This document shows positions 22,423-33,409 of a DNA stretch of 64,000 nt, in pieces. The translations under genes were made by a program, and so were the position numbers. The notes under the pieces were generated by a model. That model worked only from the letters and a program-made list of their open reading frames with translations, searched no databases and had not been told where the DNA came from. Positions within the stretch are counted from its first letter, which is position 1. Every line of letters starts with the position of its first letter. This DNA is from Dipteronia dyeriana (taxonomy: Eukaryota; Streptophyta; Magnoliopsida; Sapindales; Sapindaceae): positions 71,091,432 through 71,155,431 of the forward strand of contig CM065295.1 in NCBI GenBank assembly GCA_032871835.1, in the 5' to 3' direction.

Positions 22423-25400
22423 TTAAATGATCCTCATGCCGTCCTCTAACCAATCAAAAGGGCGTCGACCCGCCAGTAAGTACTCGATAAGTCTCAAAGT
22501 ATGGGGACCACAGTTACCTCTGCAATTGGACACATTAAAATGCGTTACAAATCATTTTTAAATAATATCTAAGTACATGAATGAAATAGAATGTCTTACA
22601 ATTTTTTTTTGTTAGGGGACTGTAGAAGTGGAGACCACGCTGACCGAGAAGGGCTTATTTTCCCTAGGGAACGGTTGACGACTACCTCGTCGTGCAGTGT
22701 GGAACCCCGTGTCGTTCAACATTGACGGCAAAAACCACCGTAATGGCCGAACTTGCTGCTTCTTGATATTAACAGGAACATCCTATCTCTAGGGGTCAAA
22801 TATGTCCAGCTTCCTGAGAATAAGGTCAACGGTCACCACTAGCCAATGTTGGCCCCCAACGTTGTACGGTATCAGGACCCGTAATAGTATGCATAAGGTG
22901 TTAAGTCAGGATATACAAACAGTTTATATTTTAAATCATTTCCACCATCTAACACTTACCAAGTCAACCTCGTGCCATGGGCGGTTTCGACTCGTGGTTG
23001 CTCCACGGACGGTCTGAAGGTCCTCTTATAACCATCGGGACTGTAACACATTTCATCTTGTCGTGGTCACAGCCTGTGCTAATCACGAGGCATCACTCTC
23101 TCCCACTGTAACAACATAAGTGGATGTACATACAATCATTGACAAATTCGTATCAATAATAAAAAACCAAAAAACGAGATGCGATTCCAATAATTTATAA
23201 CTACTTACATATAATTATTTATCCAACATGTTGATCCTCTGGTTGTATACAGTGGAGAATCCTTGTTGACGCTTCCGAAGAATATGGAGGTATGCGTCCA
23301 TATGTTGAAAGACGATAAAACTAATGAATTGTTAACAATACAATATTATTTAAACAAAAGTTAATTTGAAAATCACATAAGTACGTACCGTGTCCTCCAA
23401 GTCCATGGAGTTAGACTGCATACGCATTAAACATTTGGCATCCACTGGTGCCAGCACGTCCGCATCACGTCAGTTTAATGGTTGGATCAGCTTTGTCAAA
23501 TTTTGAATAAACATTAAAACACTGCCAAATTCATAGATGAAGTTGTACTCAAAGTTCCCCGTTGATGTTCTTCTTGAAGACTTTTTATGTCTCAAGCTGG
23601 TCGGCGTCCACAAGTCTGTAGGGGTCAAATATGTGTTCTGCAGACTGGGGCTGTTTCCTCAACCTCTTCAGCCGGTATAGATCTGTGTAAGAGCTCATCA
23701 ACTGCCATCCGCGCTTAAGTATACACATCCTATGCGGTACTCCAGCCTCCGAGGAGCTCTGAAGCTCAGTCGATATGCTGGGTGGGAGAGGGGACTGCTT
23801 AGCCTGGGTCGACAAGCTGGGTGGAGGAGGGGACCGCTAAGCCTGGGTCGATGTGCTGGGTGGGGGAGGGGACCGCTGCAGCTGAATCGATGTGATGGGT
23901 GGTAGGTAGAGCTCAGACTGGGTGGACCCAGATAGGACAGCTGAGAGGCCCGACCGGACTGCGGTATATGTAGCATGCATATTATCGCTGGTATGCAACT
24001 GAGCTTGACTCTTCGGACCTACCCCCCCGGTATGCGGGTCCTCACTACGTCCACCTTGTTAGGGTTTATGCCCTAAAGATGTAATTGGTAAATAGATTTA
24101 TGAAATAAATAAAAGGAAAAGTTCAATTCATTCTTATTATGTTGTTTATTTTATAACTTGTGCATATATTTAACATCAAAGATTGCTGGATGTCTCGAAC
24201 TGTGTATATGAATGTCATATACGAATGGATATAGTAAGAGACGTGCAATCTAAAAAGTCCATAGATATCAAATAAAGCTGGGTACTTTATTTGTGGTTAA
24301 TCTATAGTTGCAGGTCCATTCTGTAATGTACAGTGATTCTATCCTGAATCATTTATATAGAGATATGAGAATGGAGACACCTTGTATGATGTGATCATAT
24401 AGGACTAGGCAATGATCTATATGAATCTCTCACCAATATCCGTTTACCGATGAGATTCATACATATCAACTAATGATGGCTATATATGGATGATCTTAGT
24501 GATCATAATCCTGAGTGTCTTATTGACTCCTTCAGGTTAGATCGTGGTCTTTGAAATACCATGGGTGAGGTCGGATGTTATTCCCGATCAATATGCTCCG
24601 TATGTTGGGATTACGGTTTGGCTTGTGGCTGGAAAGGTTTGTACACAATAGTGGAATCCACTCCTTCTTGTGAGAAGTAGACGGTAGTTCCCTTAAGGGT
24701 TGATTCGGGGCTTGGACAATATGAGCGCTCTCCTAGTTCCGTAAGGAAATAGGATTTATTGTTCATTATAGAATCAACGGTACTTAAAGGATATATGTAA
24801 TTAGAGGGGTATAACGGACATTATGACCCAGCTCTAATTATGAACTACTGTGGAGGATCATACCATAAGTAATAGCTATATCGATGGACATCGAATAGTA
24901 TCGGTCTGTGTAAAAGCATCTACAGTTGAGAGAGTGGAGCTTCGGGTTTTTAGTGGAATAACATCGGAGTTAATAATCAAGGAATATTAATTAAAGAGTT
25001 TAATTAATGATTTCAATGATTGTTGGAGCTCAAAATACTGTGGGTCCATTAGGTCCCCTTGCTAACCCGATCGATTTAAGTAACAATGGTCACGGTAAAT
25101 TAATTTGATTGTTCAATTAATTGTGTTACAAAAGTGACACGTATATATTCGGGAATTAATTGAATAATGAGATTATTTAATTAAAGAATGTTAATAGTTA
25201 AATTAATTAAATAATTAGATTATTTAATTATATTGATAATTATGAATTATGAATTAACTATTAATTGGAGGGTGTTAGTTGATATATGGATTTAGGTGGA
25301 GATAAAATAATATGATTATTTTATTTTACTAAATCATTTATCTAAGTATTTGAATTTAAGTTTAAATTAGATATATTTTAAAAGGATAATTAAAAAATAT

Positions 25401-25644
25401 ATATCAATTATAACATAAGATATTGCATTAGATGTAAATTGGTGTGTGCACATATATAAATGTTTGTATAGGATACAAATAAGGATAACATATATATATA
25501 AAGAACGTTGACTTCTTAAAGGCACAGTAAAAGGAAATATAGACATAGATTGAAAAAAAAAAGTATATATATATATATATATATAACACAAGCGGTTGCG
25601 TGGAGGCTTGTTCTGTTATCAACATAGAAGTGCGTGAGAAATAA

Positions 25645-25686
<42 letters not shown>

Positions 25687-27902
25687 TATATATTATGATT
25701 TGAAGAACAAAACCACATCAGTTGATATAATTTTTGCATGCGATACAATTTATGTGTACATGAAATCAATACATCAAATTGAGAAGAAAGAGTTTCTTCA
25801 AGTATTTCTCTACATCATCCATTCAAGTTCCTGAGACCGTGACGCACCCACAAGCAGTTACCAATCCCGGGAGATAGGGAGGAAGATCGAGTGGTTCAGA
25901 CAGGAGCACATTATAAAGTGAAGAAGCCTCCAAACGTTGATATAATTTTCTTCTTATTATTATATTGATTACAATTTCCTGTGTATACATATATTTTATT
26001 ATTGTAATAATTTTATATGTATTAGTTCCGAAAATAATTACGATCTCAAGTTCACTGGTCCCAGATACTGATTCTAATATGTATAAAAATTTTAAAACCT
26101 AGTTCCGCTGCGTAACCGGTGAACGGGGTTCCAACACACATGTCCTGTCTGTCCCCCCCGGTATATCCATCAGTCCTGTTACTCGGGACTAAAGTCTATA
26201 TCAGGAGGTGAGGGATCATCCCTGTGTGTATGCATGGTCGACCCCTGAAGCTCTAGGATCATATCCAGTAACACTCGGTGTTGTTGCTGACGATCCTCGT
26301 CACTCTTCCGGATCATATCCATCAACTCCAGGTGTTAACTCTCTTAATCCTTCTCACTCTTCCGGAGGGCTTCACACAGATCGTTCAATAGATCTGCTCA
26401 TGGGGCATGAAATCATGTCTACATTGTTAGTACAAAACTATCAACGTCGCGTGTTAATAAAAAAAACAAAACTTTCTTTTTAACTTACCTCTCCATCACG
26501 TCCAACGCCCCCACGGGAATTCTCTGTAGATGTACCATGTCCGGGGGTGGTAAACCGAACCCACCTATGCATATGCCTTTCTCGTTGACGGTAAATATGA
26601 TATCCCTCATTGTCACTGGCCCTTAAAGCCCTAGTATCGGGCTCAAATCCCTCACTGTCACTGGTCCTGTCTGTCAAACCCCCACTCTCTGTCCTACTGT
26701 TCCCGCCAAAGGTAGTATGATCAGGGACCGGAGGTGGAATATGAAGCCTGTCCTCATCTCCTCATCTACATACAGGCTACCCCCCGTTTATCCCCGCATA
26801 GTATGGTGTCTCTCAGCTATTGTGGGCACCAGTTCCTTCCTCACAAACATCTGAAATATTGGTTAGAACAATGTAATTGTACACTTACTAACTAATATAA
26901 ACATTAACAAATTAAATACATACCCTGGCTTTGAAAATCTTGGCCAACTTCTTCCCTCTCAGTTGTTTGGTTAACTCCCACTTCAAAATACTGGGAGACA
27001 GATCCGTAACCCTCCAGGTGCCAAACTCTTAGCCCAAATCAGGGATCACCTCGAAAGTAAATATCTGCATCAAAGATAAGTATGATAAGTATCCATAACA
27101 TTGAGGACAACACCAATAAAGTACAACTTGTAATTCGAAATTCTTACCAATAGAGCATGAGATAGCCCATATATGTTGTAGGTCTCTACCGTATGTACGT
27201 GAGCGCCCTTTTCCTGCTGGCGTCTCTCGAACTCGTCTCGTCGCCCGTCAAACGCATGCTTGAATGAGTAAATAGAATGTCTGTACATGTGGGCACCCCA
27301 CGGGAACGCATCGAGATCCTCAACCAGTCGAAACTGCCAAACCGGAATCTTGAATCTCTCGTCCACCCCTATCAGTATCCAGTTCAGCATATATATGAGG
27401 TAGAGCTCCACAACATCGTACGCCTCTCCAAACTCTACGACGGTGACAAAACATCTTATCTCATCCAACAAGACCTCATCGGCTTTAGGAAAGTACCACT
27501 GATGTATGTCATTCTCCACTTCTGCATACTTGATCGTGTCGGTACAACTCCAAACCGTAATTCGGTGATTATACAAAATTCCACCTTTGAAAACCTCACT
27601 GATTGGTTCCCTAACATGAACTACATCTCATCTGTTAGGCAGTTATGATACAGCTCCCTCAAAAGCAACCGAATGTTAACACGACCAGAAAACTTCATCT
27701 CCTGATGCATCGTCAGGAAATGCCCGAAACATGACGCCATGAACCGACGCCGATCTTCATCTGTAAATTCTGCAAGGACCCTGTTCAGCGCGTCGTCTAT
27801 ATAGGCAAGGGTGTTAAAATGGTTGTGTCGAGTCAATTTGCCCTCGTACCAGTCTCTTTGTGGAGTTTTAAGCAAATCCCTCAACCTATTTCTTATATGC
27901 AA
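22423..27902 (-). pseudogene. DUF1985 + Ulp1 (C48) protease-like gene of the MULE (broken, split by a solo LTR)
   Basis: Read on the minus strand, the N-terminal part (27,902-27,070) has the DUF1985 pattern: 'FMASCFGHFLTMHQEMKFSG', 'LLLRELY', then FML.NQ.VRFS and 'WQFRLVEDLDAFPWGAHMY'. Further along, 'IFTFEVIPDLG' and 'SPSILKWELTKQLRGKK' (about 27,060-26,940) match the usual post-DUF1985 segment. A low-complexity linker follows (26.7-23.6 kb), carrying the solo LTR at 24,057-26,136. The C-terminal end is a C48 catalytic region: 'RPWHEVDL' then, across an apparent intron, 'RVLIPYNVGGQHWLVVTVDL' (catalytic His in QHW) and 'GNCGPHTLRLIEYLLAG' (catalytic Cys) close to the stop at 22,423-22,425. 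Stops (for example 27,621-27,623) and frameshifts break it. Ulp1-type enzymes process SUMO; whether the MULE form does is unknown. The true start may lie upstream of 27,902. Confidence 0.8.
24057..26136. mobile_element. Solo LTR of a copia-like retrotransposon (2,080 bp)
   Basis: It starts TGTTAGGGTTTATGCCCTAAAG and ends 'CCGCTGCGTAACCGGTGAAC..CCAACA', giving TG..CA ends. The flanks CACCT (24,052-24,056) and CACAT (26,137-26,141) match at 4 of 5 positions, as for a slightly mutated 5-bp duplication. No internal repeat of the ends and no coding region were seen, so a solo LTR is preferred to a whole element. It contains (TA)n runs at about 25,567 and 25,651-25,681. It lies in the linker of the Ulp1-like gene. 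Confidence 0.75.
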
Positions 27903-27984
27903 TGTAATAGAAATACAACATCATTAAACAGAAAAAATCTCTGAACCAAAATCATAAGTCTCAATATAATGTAAAAACAGTTCG

Positions 27985-28930
27985 GTCCTAAAAAAAATGC
28001 TCGATCTCAGGACAAATAAGCTCGACCCTTTAAAAAAAAGCTCGATCCTATGACAAAAATGCTCGATCTCATAACAAGAAAGCACGATCCAATGTAAAAA
28101 AAGTTTGGTCCAATTATAAAAAAGCTCGGTCTTATAAAAAATAAGCTCGATCCCAGGACAAAAAAGTTCGATCCTTTAAAGAAAGCTTGATCCAATGTAA
28201 AAAATGCCCGAGCCTATTGAAAAAAGCCCGAGCCTATTGAAAAAAACCCGATCCCTTTTAAAAAAGCTCAATCCCATTCAAAAAAAGTTCGAACCCTTAT
28301 AAAAAAAGCTCGACTTACCAAAACCTAATTTTCACAACAACAAAAAAGCTCAACTCATCTATCAAAAAGCTAGACCCTTTAAAAAAAAACTCGATTCCAT
28401 GAAAAAAAAGCTCGATCTCATAACAAAAAAAAAGCTCGATCCTACATAAAAAAAGCTCGATCTTATGTAAAAAAAACTCGTTCCCATGATGAAAAAGCTC
28501 GATCCAATGTAAAAAAAAAAAGCTCGAGCCTATTGAAAAAAGCTCGATCTCTTTAAAAAAAATATCGCTCCCTTTCAAAAAAGCTCGATCCCATTCAAAA
28601 AAAACTCGAACCATTATAAAAAAAGTTTTAATTGCCAAAACCTAATTTTCACGAAAAAACAGCTCGACCCTTTAAAAAAAAGTTCGAGCCTATAAAAAAA
28701 ATGCTCGATCACATAACAAAAAAAACTCGATCCTATTTAAAAAAAGCTCTATCTCATAATGAAAAAGCTCGATCCAATGTAAAAAAAGCTCGAACATATT
28801 GAAAAAAACTCGATTCCTTTTAAAAAAAAGCTTGAACCATTACAAAAAAAAGTTCGACTTACCAAAACCTAATTTTCACGAAAATAAAAGCTCGACTCAA
28901 CTACAAATAAACTCGATTCTCCTATAAAAG
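27985..28930 (+). repeat. Right subterminal array of AAAAAGCTCGATC repeats
   Basis: About 45 degenerate units of the same 15-20 bp repeat as at 18,890, on the same strand (not inverted). Higher-order structure is visible: a block with 'GACTTACCAAAACCTAATTTTCAC' recurs at about 28,312, 28,630 and 28,855, so the array grew partly by duplication of roughly 230-320-bp segments. It lies upstream of the Ulp1-like gene, about 0.41 kb from the MULE's right end. Confidence 0.85.
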
Positions 28931-29343
28931 TCTCGGTAACCCATAATTTCATCTTCCTCAACAGATATTCAACCAAATTTTAAACCCTAACCTAAACCAC
29001 AACCATTCTCAGATCTCTATTTTAGCCCTAATCTACAATTTCAATCAACAAAACTCAATTCTAAAATGCAATGCAAGTTATCAACAACAAAAACGAGGAA
29101 AAAAAACTAATCTTACATTTGTCAATCGTAGTTGTTCTCGTGTACTCTCATTCCGGTCACTTCGTTGTCGATTAGCTTCCCTTCGATTTCACTCTTGTTT
29201 TTCTCTGACTTAGAAAACGACAAATTTCTCTCTGTTTTAATATTTCGGGGTATTTTCGTCTGAACACGTTAAATGGTGCCTTTTAAACATACATTAACAC
29301 CCCACCCCCCCCCCCCAAATAGTGCTAATAATTTTTTGAACCC
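28931..29343. other. Right terminal region of the 10.9-kb MULE
   Basis: Non-coding. It may include the 5' leader of the minus-strand Ulp1-like gene. A C run lies at about 29,310-29,326. The segment 29,240-29,290 is an imperfect inverted match to 18,515-18,565. Confidence 0.5.
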
Positions 29344-29352
29344 TATTTTTAT

Positions 29353-30863
29353 GAGGTATTATTGATTTAGTCCCTATGTATTTTTGAAGTTGTTTTTTTT
29401 TACTCACTTATCCAATTTTCATTGGATTAAGCCCTACGTTTTTTAAAACCACTCTTTTTGGTCTAGTTAAATTAAATGGTTCTAAGAGTAGTTTTGTCTT
29501 TCAACAAATACATACCACGTGTCAACACACAAAAAATAGAAATATATATAATAAAATTAAAATTAATATATAAATACAAATTTATAATTTATCAATAAAG
29601 GAATAATTTTAATATATTTCAAAAGGGAAATTTTTTAAAAAAAATTATATAATAATGTTTTTAAATAGGTAGATGGATCTCCACCATCCATCTCAGATAT
29701 GGACGGTGGTGATCCAATTACAAAAAAAGATTTTAAAAAAATGAAAAAATAAAAATAAAAATGAATAAACACAAAAGCCATCATCAGACAGGAACACAAA
29801 GAATACTCATTCGGGAACTAAAAGCGATCATCACTACCACTCCAATACTTAGAACACTCATCCACATCTAGTACACCTACCCAGAAACAACCATCAACCA
29901 AAGTACCTATAATCGAAATCGAAATTATTAATCCACAACCACAAGTATGTAGCATCTGATGATATTGTATTAGTCAAACCACCCTCCAGATCATCAAGAA
30001 CAAACACCTAATGTGTTCTCATTTCATCATCTAATGTTCCATCTGATTAATTTTCTCTTCAATAATCATACTATGTTCTTCAACTCATTCAAAATTTGAA
30101 GATTAATTTCCAAACAAAACTAACCATTTTTCCAGAAATTGCACCAGTCCAAACTAACCAGTTTTCCAGAAATCACACCAATCAATGACGAAATAACACG
30201 AAATCAGATATGAAGAGATATAAGACGCGACAGCGGCTAGAAAGAGATCGAGTGTGATGAGAAGAGATGAAGTGGTGGCTAGAACCAGATGCGTAGAAAG
30301 AGAGAGAGAGAGAGAGAGAGAGAGTGAGAGGAGAGAGAGAAGATGCAGTGGATGGGTTTTGGTGTTTAAGTGGTAGAGGTGGTAGCGGCTAGGGTTTGGA
30401 TGTTTGAGTTATGGTAGATTAAGGTTAGGGTTTGAGTGTTGGAGATGATGAATGATGAGACATGAGCGGTGGTACTGTATTTTTTTAAGATTTTTTTTTA
30501 ATTTGTTTTCATTTTTATTTAAAATTTATTCTTTTTTTTATCAAAAGAAACGAAATTGGTTTATTTTTAATTCTTATTTTTAAAATTGAGTGACAGGTGT
30601 GAAATTTGATAGGATTAAAAACTGAGTTAAATTGTGAAATTTTAGAAAGTTAGAGGGTAAAATTGTACTTTAAAACTTTTAATTTAAGTGAAGGGTATGA
30701 GAGTCAATTTACATTTTCTGTGATCGTGGACCATCAAAAATCTGGTCAGAATGACAAAAATTAGTGGTTTTGAAAAACATAGGGTCCAATCCAGTGAAAA
30801 TTGGATAAATTAGTAAAAAAAAATCAATTCAAAAACATATAGGGACTAAATCAATAATACCCC
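29353..30863. mobile_element. TIR-MULE, non-autonomous (1,511 bp)
   Basis: Long inverted ends: left GAGGTATTATTGATTTAGTC, right (reverse complement) GGGGTATTATTGATTTAGTC. The similarity continues for about 110 bp through 'TTATCCAATTTTCA.TGGATT' to AAAACCACT (29,353-29,455 and 30,755-30,863). A perfect 9-bp target duplication, TATTTTTAT, flanks it (29,344-29,352 and 30,864-30,872). Long TIRs with 9-bp duplications are diagnostic of Mutator-like elements. The interior is non-coding, with a (GA)n run at 30,299-30,324. It landed in the target duplication of the 10.9-kb MULE. Confidence 0.85.
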
Positions 30864-30872
30864 TATTTTTAT

Positions 30873-31101
30873 TGTTTAAAATTATAAAAGCCATCAATTA
30901 ATGCATTCAGTGTAATTAAACAATGATACTTTTATAATTAAAAAATTAGCACTTATTATTGTGTCAAATTTGATACAAACAATAGCATACGTCAAATTGG
31001 GTACAATATTTAGCATTGCATTGGAGGATGTTTTTTATATATATATGTTAAATTATAGTATTAGTACATTCAAATAGCATTATATTAGAGATACTTTTAT
31101 A
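30873..31101. mobile_element. Right half of the split Tourist-like MITE
   Basis: It continues the family consensus from 18,447: 'TTGTTTAAAATTATAAAAGCC', 'AATGCATTCAGTGTAATTAAAC', 'TCAAATTTGATACAAACAATAG' and 'GCATTGCATTGGAGGATG'. It ends AGAGATACTT before TTA, matching the TTA before the left half at 18,258-18,260. Confidence 0.8.
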
Positions 31102-31746
31102 AATATTGTATTCATGACTCTCTATGTCTTTAGCAAATAAAATAAAATACTTGTAACTAATTAATAAAAATATAAAGCCAAACCTATTCATCTTACTTTG
31201 TTATTATATAAGTAAATAAATGAATATAAAATATTTAAGGTTAAAACTCTCTCACAGAGCCATGTAGTGACGTGAGGCCAACTTTAGTATATTTTATAGA
31301 TTAGGGCATTTATTATGAAACTATTTTATCTATATATTAATTACTTAATTTCAAAAAAATAATAAATATTAAATAAATGAAAAAATAAATAAAAATAAAT
31401 AACTTATTAATAATATGAAAACTATCTATTTTTATATTATATAATATGATGCAATGTCACCACTTATTATGATTATGATTATTATTACTATTATTCTTAT
31501 AACATAATATGATATGAATATTAAACAAATGAAAAAAAAATTAAACAACTTATTATTAATATTAAATAGACGTCATGTGTTGCTTCCATATAAGAAGTTG
31601 TTATTTTTATATTATATATATAATTATCAAATCAGATATTCCTAAAAAAAAATTATCTAAAAACATATATGATACAACTGGAAAAAAAAAAGGACTGACA
31701 CGGCGACATGTCATAACTCATAACACACTTCATGCTCCCTTTCCTC
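31102..31746. other. AT-rich spacer with ATT-type repeats
   Basis: Part of it (about 31,440-31,620) resembles the repeats at 3.2-4.3 kb: TTATTATGATTATGATTATT runs, then 'GACGTCATGTGTTGCTTCCATATAAGAAG'-like text (short form: CATATAAGAAG). No coding frame was accepted. Confidence 0.35.
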
Positions 31747-31749
31747 TAA

Positions 31750-32745
31750 GGTTGCATTTGTTTCACGGTATGGGATCGGGATTGGATTATTTTTAATCCC
31801 AATCCCAATCCCATATTTTGCGGTACGGTAGGATCATATTAATTAGTCCTATTTTGATTTTTTATCTCATCAACATAGCCAAAAACGATGGGATTCGTTT
31901 TAATCTCATCTTCTTTCTCCTCGTGTTTGTCTCTCTTCATTAATCTCAATGACAATACATATGGAATTTTTTCCTGATTTGAGTAGCTTTGTTCTTCAAG
32001 GTTTTTTTTTTTGGATCATTTTGTTCGTCAACAAATATGGAAATCTCAACAACATAAATCTGGAAAAAAATTCAAATTTGAGAAGCTGGATGAACAAACG
32101 AAACACATCCACAAAACTGAATGAAACACCAAATCAAGAAACCCAATACATAAAAGAGAAAAAAAAATACCCAACAAATCAGATCCACGGCTGCTCTGCC
32201 TCCGACTCTAACATACACAAAACCTTCTATTCTCTCCCTTTATATCTTCAATCTATTGTAACAGAGAAATCAGAGAGAAAGAGATGGGAGGAGAGGGAGG
32301 AGTGGAATCAATTTTATTTCGAAGTAACAAAGAAAGGATAGAATCATATAAGAGATAGGGGAGGGGGCGTTAAGATTCAATTTTTTTTTGTCAATTAACA
32401 AGAAAAGAAGTGAAAGAGAAAGGAGGAGAAATATAGTTTTTTTTTGTTGAAAATATAAAAATCTGTGAAGACCAACGACCTTCTTTTACTTTTTTTTTTC
32501 TTTTTTTTTCTTCTTATAAAAGAGAAATATAGTTGATAATAGCTGGATTTTGAATGGTTTTCTTATTTTTTTATGATAAATTTTTTATTTTGTGCAATCC
32601 CATTACTTCTCCAAACACAGGATTGGACTATTTTTAGTCCAATCCTATATTGCACCAAACATGGGAAACACTACAATTAATCCAATCCAATCCAATATCA
32701 TGTCCTAAAAATAGTTCAATCTTATCTTGTACACCAAATGCACCC
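31750..32745. mobile_element. PIF/Harbinger-like element A (996 bp)
   Basis: The left end is GGTTGCATTTGTTTCACGGT and the right end, reverse-complemented, is GGGTGCATTTGGTGTACAAG. It is flanked by TAA at 31,747-31,749 and 32,746-32,748. Subterminal GGGATTGG/CCAATCC repeats are present at both ends. The 130-residue frame at 31,949-32,341 has no recognisable motif and is not called. Confidence 0.7.
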
Positions 32746-32748
32746 TAA

Positions 32749-33406
32749 GGCCTCGTTTGGTGCGCGAGATTGGATTTGACTATTTCATAGGATTGGATTG
32801 GATTGGATTGAAATGAGACTGAGATTAGATGGGATTGGACTGGACTGGACTGAATTGGACTAAATTAATACTATACTGTGTTTGGGAAAACATGAGACTG
32901 AATTAAATTAATACTACGTTTTGTTTGATGAAACATAGGATTGGACTAAATATAATAATATTTTTAATTTGATTTGAAGAATAAATGTTTTAATTTATAT
33001 ATTATTAAAGTAACAATATCCAAAAGTATTTTTAATATATATATATATATATATATACATATATTATTATTAACTATAATAATTTTAAAGATATCAACAA
33101 TATGTTAGAAGGTAATTTTTTTTACCAAAAATGACTAAATAACCGTAGAAAATTAGAAAATAAGATAAAACATGGAATAAATAAAGATAAAAGGAAATGA
33201 GAAATCAAATAAATGGGTGTGGGCCACATATAAAATAGTCATAGGATAAGTAAAGATGAGGTTGGAGATGGGTTTATTTAATCCCATAAACATGAGACTA
33301 TTTTTCTTTTGGGACTAATAATCTCATGTACCAAAATCATCACCAAACATGGGATAAGGACTGAAATAATCCAATCTCAAGCCAATCCTATATGCCAAAC
33401 ATGGCC
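32749..33406. mobile_element. PIF/Harbinger-like element B (658 bp), abutting element A
   Basis: The left end GGCCTCGTTTGGTGCGCGAG and the right end (reverse complement) GGCCATGTTTGGCATATAGG are inverted repeats. TAA flanks it (32,746-32,748 and 33,407-33,409). The left TAA is also the right flank of element A. Subterminal GGATTGGATTGGATTG repeats are strong. No transposase frame is present. Confidence 0.8.
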
Positions 33407-33409
33407 TAA

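Larger units (their letters stand above)
18448..29343. mobile_element. 10.9-kb Ulp1-bearing MULE (KAONASHI-type), inactive
   Basis: The element lies between the two halves of a MITE and is flanked by TATTTTTA (18,440-18,447 and 29,344-29,351), an 8-bp target duplication as expected for Mutator-like elements. It carries a mudrA-type transposase gene (plus) and a DUF1985/Ulp1 gene (minus), arranged tail to tail about 0.3 kb apart. Ends are only weakly inverted: similarity is visible subterminally, GTTTAAAAG then CGAAA..CC..AAATA, at about 18,515-18,565 and, inverted, 29,240-29,290. Arrays of an AAAAAGCTCGATC repeat lie inside each end. Weak or absent TIRs are known for this MULE group. A 2.08-kb solo LTR has inserted in the Ulp1 gene. 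Both genes are broken. Confidence 0.8.

Noticed and set aside
23585..26677. Several 65-92-residue frames on both strands (Pro/Ser/His-rich)
   Set aside because: They are pieces or shadows of the low-complexity linker of the Ulp1-like gene and of the solo LTR, not separate genes.
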